From positions 4,551,878 through 4,615,877 of the forward strand of contig LR746264.1 of NCBI GenBank assembly GCA_902729315.2: a stretch of DNA of 64,000 nt. Reading direction: 5' to 3'. The notes below the pieces were generated by a model. The model saw only the letters and a program-made list of their open reading frames with translations. It did no database searches and was not told the DNA's origin. The DNA is from Spirodela intermedia (Eukaryota > Streptophyta > Magnoliopsida > Alismatales > Araceae). Of this stretch, positions 61,301-64,000 are shown piece after piece. Position 1 is the first letter of the stretch; every line of letters begins with the position of its first letter. Both the position numbers and the translations under genes were made by a program.

Positions 61301-63546
61301 GAAGTTCAATCATCTTTTGTCAATGTTAGAAGCTAACATGCTGCTATAGAGATGCTTTATTTGAATTTTGAATAACTCATCATTTTTCTGATTTTCTTGA
61401 TGACTTAATGCATATGATATCTTAACAAACTTGTCTAACATAATTTGAAATGTTAAATCTGGCATAATATGATTAGATTTTGATTTAATCAAAGATAGAA
61501 TATTTGGCATAGTTTGGGTTGACTTATACTCATTTGTCCATATACTTAACCTTACATTTAAACATGATTATTTAGCTATTATGAGCAAAAAATGACCAAG
61601 AAAACAAATAATCAGTTGAAGATTCAAGTTTGGAATGTCGAACACAATGGTGGATGTTAAACAAGTACATAGACAAACAGTAAACTAAAATCAAATAATC
61701 TTTTGACTCGACGTGGATGTCGAGTGGTTCTTCATCAAGTTATGAAACTCTCAGTTAAATTTGAATTTAAATGAGTTTAAGAATAGGAAAGTCAAAAATT
61801 AGAATGTTGACATATATAAATCACATATTCTAGTAAATGATATGACCTTGAAGGTCAACTCAAATGCTGGAGATTTGAGAAAATTAGAAAACTAATATGG
61901 GATGAAAGTTTATCTAATAGTTTATCTGATAATAGTTCAAAGTTTATCTAATACGTTATCTAATAATAATATTTATCTAAGAAGAGTTCTATGTTGAAAA
62001 TATAACACACATATTTACCACTCACCATCAAGATCTTCACACTACATGCTTCAATGAGAAACAAATTGCAGTATTTTTTTTGTTAACTTAATCAGATGAT
62101 CAAACAACTATTCCTTAAAATTGATGCTCTCCATCAAGACTTTAAGATAATTAAATTATGACTATATAGTGATTTTTATAGTGCTTGTAGTTGTATTTGG
62201 CCAAGAGGGGTTGGTGTGTCAAAAGGTTTCTATGGAGACAAACTTGAGAGACTTGGACCATTGATCCCATTAAGTTCAATGTGTATTATTGAGGAGAATT
62301 TTCAAATCTAGAGAGTAGTTGGCTTAGTATTGAAAGTAGTTATGTGAAGGATGAACTAATATAAAAATTCTATATTTCTGGTGGAGTATTAAGAGGTCTT
62401 ACTACTAAACGCATGTGTGGACACATGTATCCCTTATGTTAACACATATACTACTTGTTATGATAGATAAAATATAGAAGAGAATTCATGCTAACACACG
62501 AACTAGATTCTGTAGCAAATTACCCTTGACCTAAGAAATTAAAAAATTCTAAGAACCCCAAATCACCCCCCTTTTCGGCTCTCCACAAGTTATACCTATT
62601 CATCAAATGTCTAGGTGTAGATTCTCTATTAGTTTTGAAAAATATAAAGGGTTGTTTAAAAGTTTAGAGGAGCAATATGATCTGTTTGAGTTGAAAGAGA
62701 TGGCCATGGATTTTATATGTGTTCATTGAAGGATCAAAGATTTATAGTGGAAAGAATAATGAGCAATCAAAGCACATGAAAAATAATGACCAATCAATGT
62801 TTAATTCAAAATCGAGCTATGATTTTTGAAATTTTTATGATGTAAGCTCGAAAACAAGTCTGTGATATAAGAAAAGGTATGTTTTCAGGACTTAACTCTA
62901 TTTTATAGGCAAATGTTAGATTTTAAGATATAACTTCCATAGGTTAAAGTTCATTTCAAGAATTGAAGACTTCTTAAAATGAGGGCTATTGATGAGTGAA
63001 ATATAAAATCAGCAATGAGGATCATGGTTTACATTTCAACATGAGATTAGAGGTCATGATTTGAATAATATCTTAGACTACTCTCCTATTGATTGGAATC
63101 TAATGATAGATCAAATGGACCGAAATGAAAATCATGTGAATTAGAAAACTCTATTTTTGGTAGAATGAAGTTTTGACATCAAACTCAATCTTCTAATTCT
63201 CAATTTCAACAATGCTTGGTATAAGTTCTTCAATCATTTGGAATAAATATTTCATAATGTATTATAAATTTCTTCAAAATTTCTAGTTACTTTTTCTAAT
63301 TTTTATATTTTTATCAGTCACACTATTTCTCTAGTTTTCTAGTTTTCTAGTGTTTTGTCTTTCTAATTTGATATTTTATTGCGAAGCATATGATTTAAGA
63401 ATAATTCAACATTCAACCTTCAACATTCCTCAAAAATCAAAAAAATTGAAACTAGAAAACTGGAGTAAGTAAACATAAAATTATATTAAAATTTCAAGTT
63501 ATTTTATTGGAAGTTGGTAAAGACATTGAGAATTCAGAATGGAAAA
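58300..63546. other. AT-rich intergenic DNA, probably old transposon remains
   Basis: No gene is recognised. At 59,657 the sequence TGTTAGAATTTCTT is followed ~50 bp later by ACTATATAAATATATAG, which could be the start and TATA box of a small LTR, but no end was found. The word TTTATCTAAT repeats at 61,909-61,980. CACCCCCCTTTTC at ~62,562 recalls copia leader sequences. These hints are weak. Confidence 0.4.
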
Positions 63547-63786
63547 TTAGGTTAAATTGCATATTTTTATTTCACTACATACTCTAATTTCTCTCATAAG
63601 AGTAATAAATTGTTTTGTGCTCAAACGTTTAGTGAAAATATCTACCAATTGAAATTCAAAAGTATCAATCCTGTTTATATAATCATAGATGAAGTGATGC
63701 TTGCTATCTTTATGCTTTGTTCTAAAATGAATGATAATATTCTTCACTAAATCAATAACACTATTAGTGTCATAGATGATGGAAGC
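63547..63786 (-). pseudogene. Ty1/copia RNase H C-terminal fragment
   Basis: An 80-residue frame carries the end of a copia polyprotein: IIYDTNSVIDLVKNIIIHF corresponds to the usual CDN.SAI.L..NP..H block. It is followed by RTKHKDSKHHFIYD (family norm RTKHIDI.YHFIRD) and LVDIFTKRLSTKQF (norm ADIFTKPL). The catalytic Asp context is altered (YDT for CDN). RT and the remaining RNase H are not recognisable upstream to the window edge, so this is a relic. Confidence 0.75.
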
Positions 63787-64000
63787 TTTTCTAACTCAAT
63801 TTTATGATGCTTAACTTAATATTTAACCCACAAGACATGTATGATAGGATTTGATAGCTCTTTATTCAGATTTAACCATTGTCACAGTAACTATTTCATA
63901 TTTACTTGATTCTCATAAAAAAGAGGTGTCATCCTAGAAATTAAATTCCATAAAAATCACAATAGCTTTAAACTATAAAATTCATGTCACATTATCTTAA
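63787..64000. other. AT-rich window edge, possibly more of the copia relic
   Basis: Minus-strand reading gives only short pieces with stops and no further convincing copia motif. Confidence 0.3.

Noticed and set aside
1-64000. CRISPR arrays, bacterial operons, rRNA genes
   Set aside because: No such pattern is present; the DNA is plant nuclear sequence.

Overview
This is nuclear DNA of a flowering plant. Genes carry many introns, and their homologues are plant-specific or typical of plants: a full-size ABCA transporter, an ANP/NPK1 MAPKKK, a RETICULATA-RELATED plastid protein, an EMB2654-type PPR protein and a choline-transporter-like protein. The 5' ends of genes are GC-rich and one gene is GC-rich throughout, while introns and intergenic DNA are AT-rich. 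With the nested LTR retrotransposons this suggests a monocot, but that is inference; no species call is made.

Layout. (1) 66-12,525, minus strand: the first 15 exons (650 codons) of an ABCA1-type transporter; the gene runs off the left edge. Its 2.1-kb intron 8 holds an LTR-like relic. (2) 12,526-14,705: promoter side of ABCA1 with an 18-bp tandem repeat, then AT-rich DNA without a recognisable gene. (3) 14,706-27,835: a nest of retrotransposons. A Ty3/gypsy element (2.6-kb 5' LTR, Met-tRNA-like primer site, decayed gag, protease and reverse transcriptase) is split inside its RT region by an antisense solo LTR of its own family. It is cut off after RT by a second, Athila-like element (1.6-kb 5' LTR, different primer site, gag only). 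The 5' LTR of the first element also carries a 0.7-kb piece of the second family's LTR that runs past the LTR end into the primer site. No 3' LTR is seen for either element. (4) 28,103-29,183, plus: the first three exons of an ANP/NPK1-type MAPKKK, then AT-rich repeat-like DNA with a strong hairpin; the rest of the kinase domain is missing. (5) 32,245-38,207, plus: an eight-exon, 429-codon RETICULATA-RELATED (DUF3411) gene with two tandem arrays in its introns. (6) 40,234 to about 53,338, plus: a P-class PPR gene, probable orthologue of EMB2654, with one GC-AG intron and a decayed copy of an exon start. (7) 55,550-57,089, minus: a three-exon choline-transporter-like gene, convergent with the PPR gene. 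(8) 57,090-64,000: GC-rich upstream DNA, then AT-rich DNA ending in a fragment of a Ty1/copia RNase H.

The host genes are independent housekeeping or developmental genes (membrane transport, plastid development, plastid RNA processing) and do not form a pathway. No new enzymatic or defence system was found. The more unusual signals are the chimeric LTR, the gag-only element with an acidic extension, and the truncated MAPKKK.
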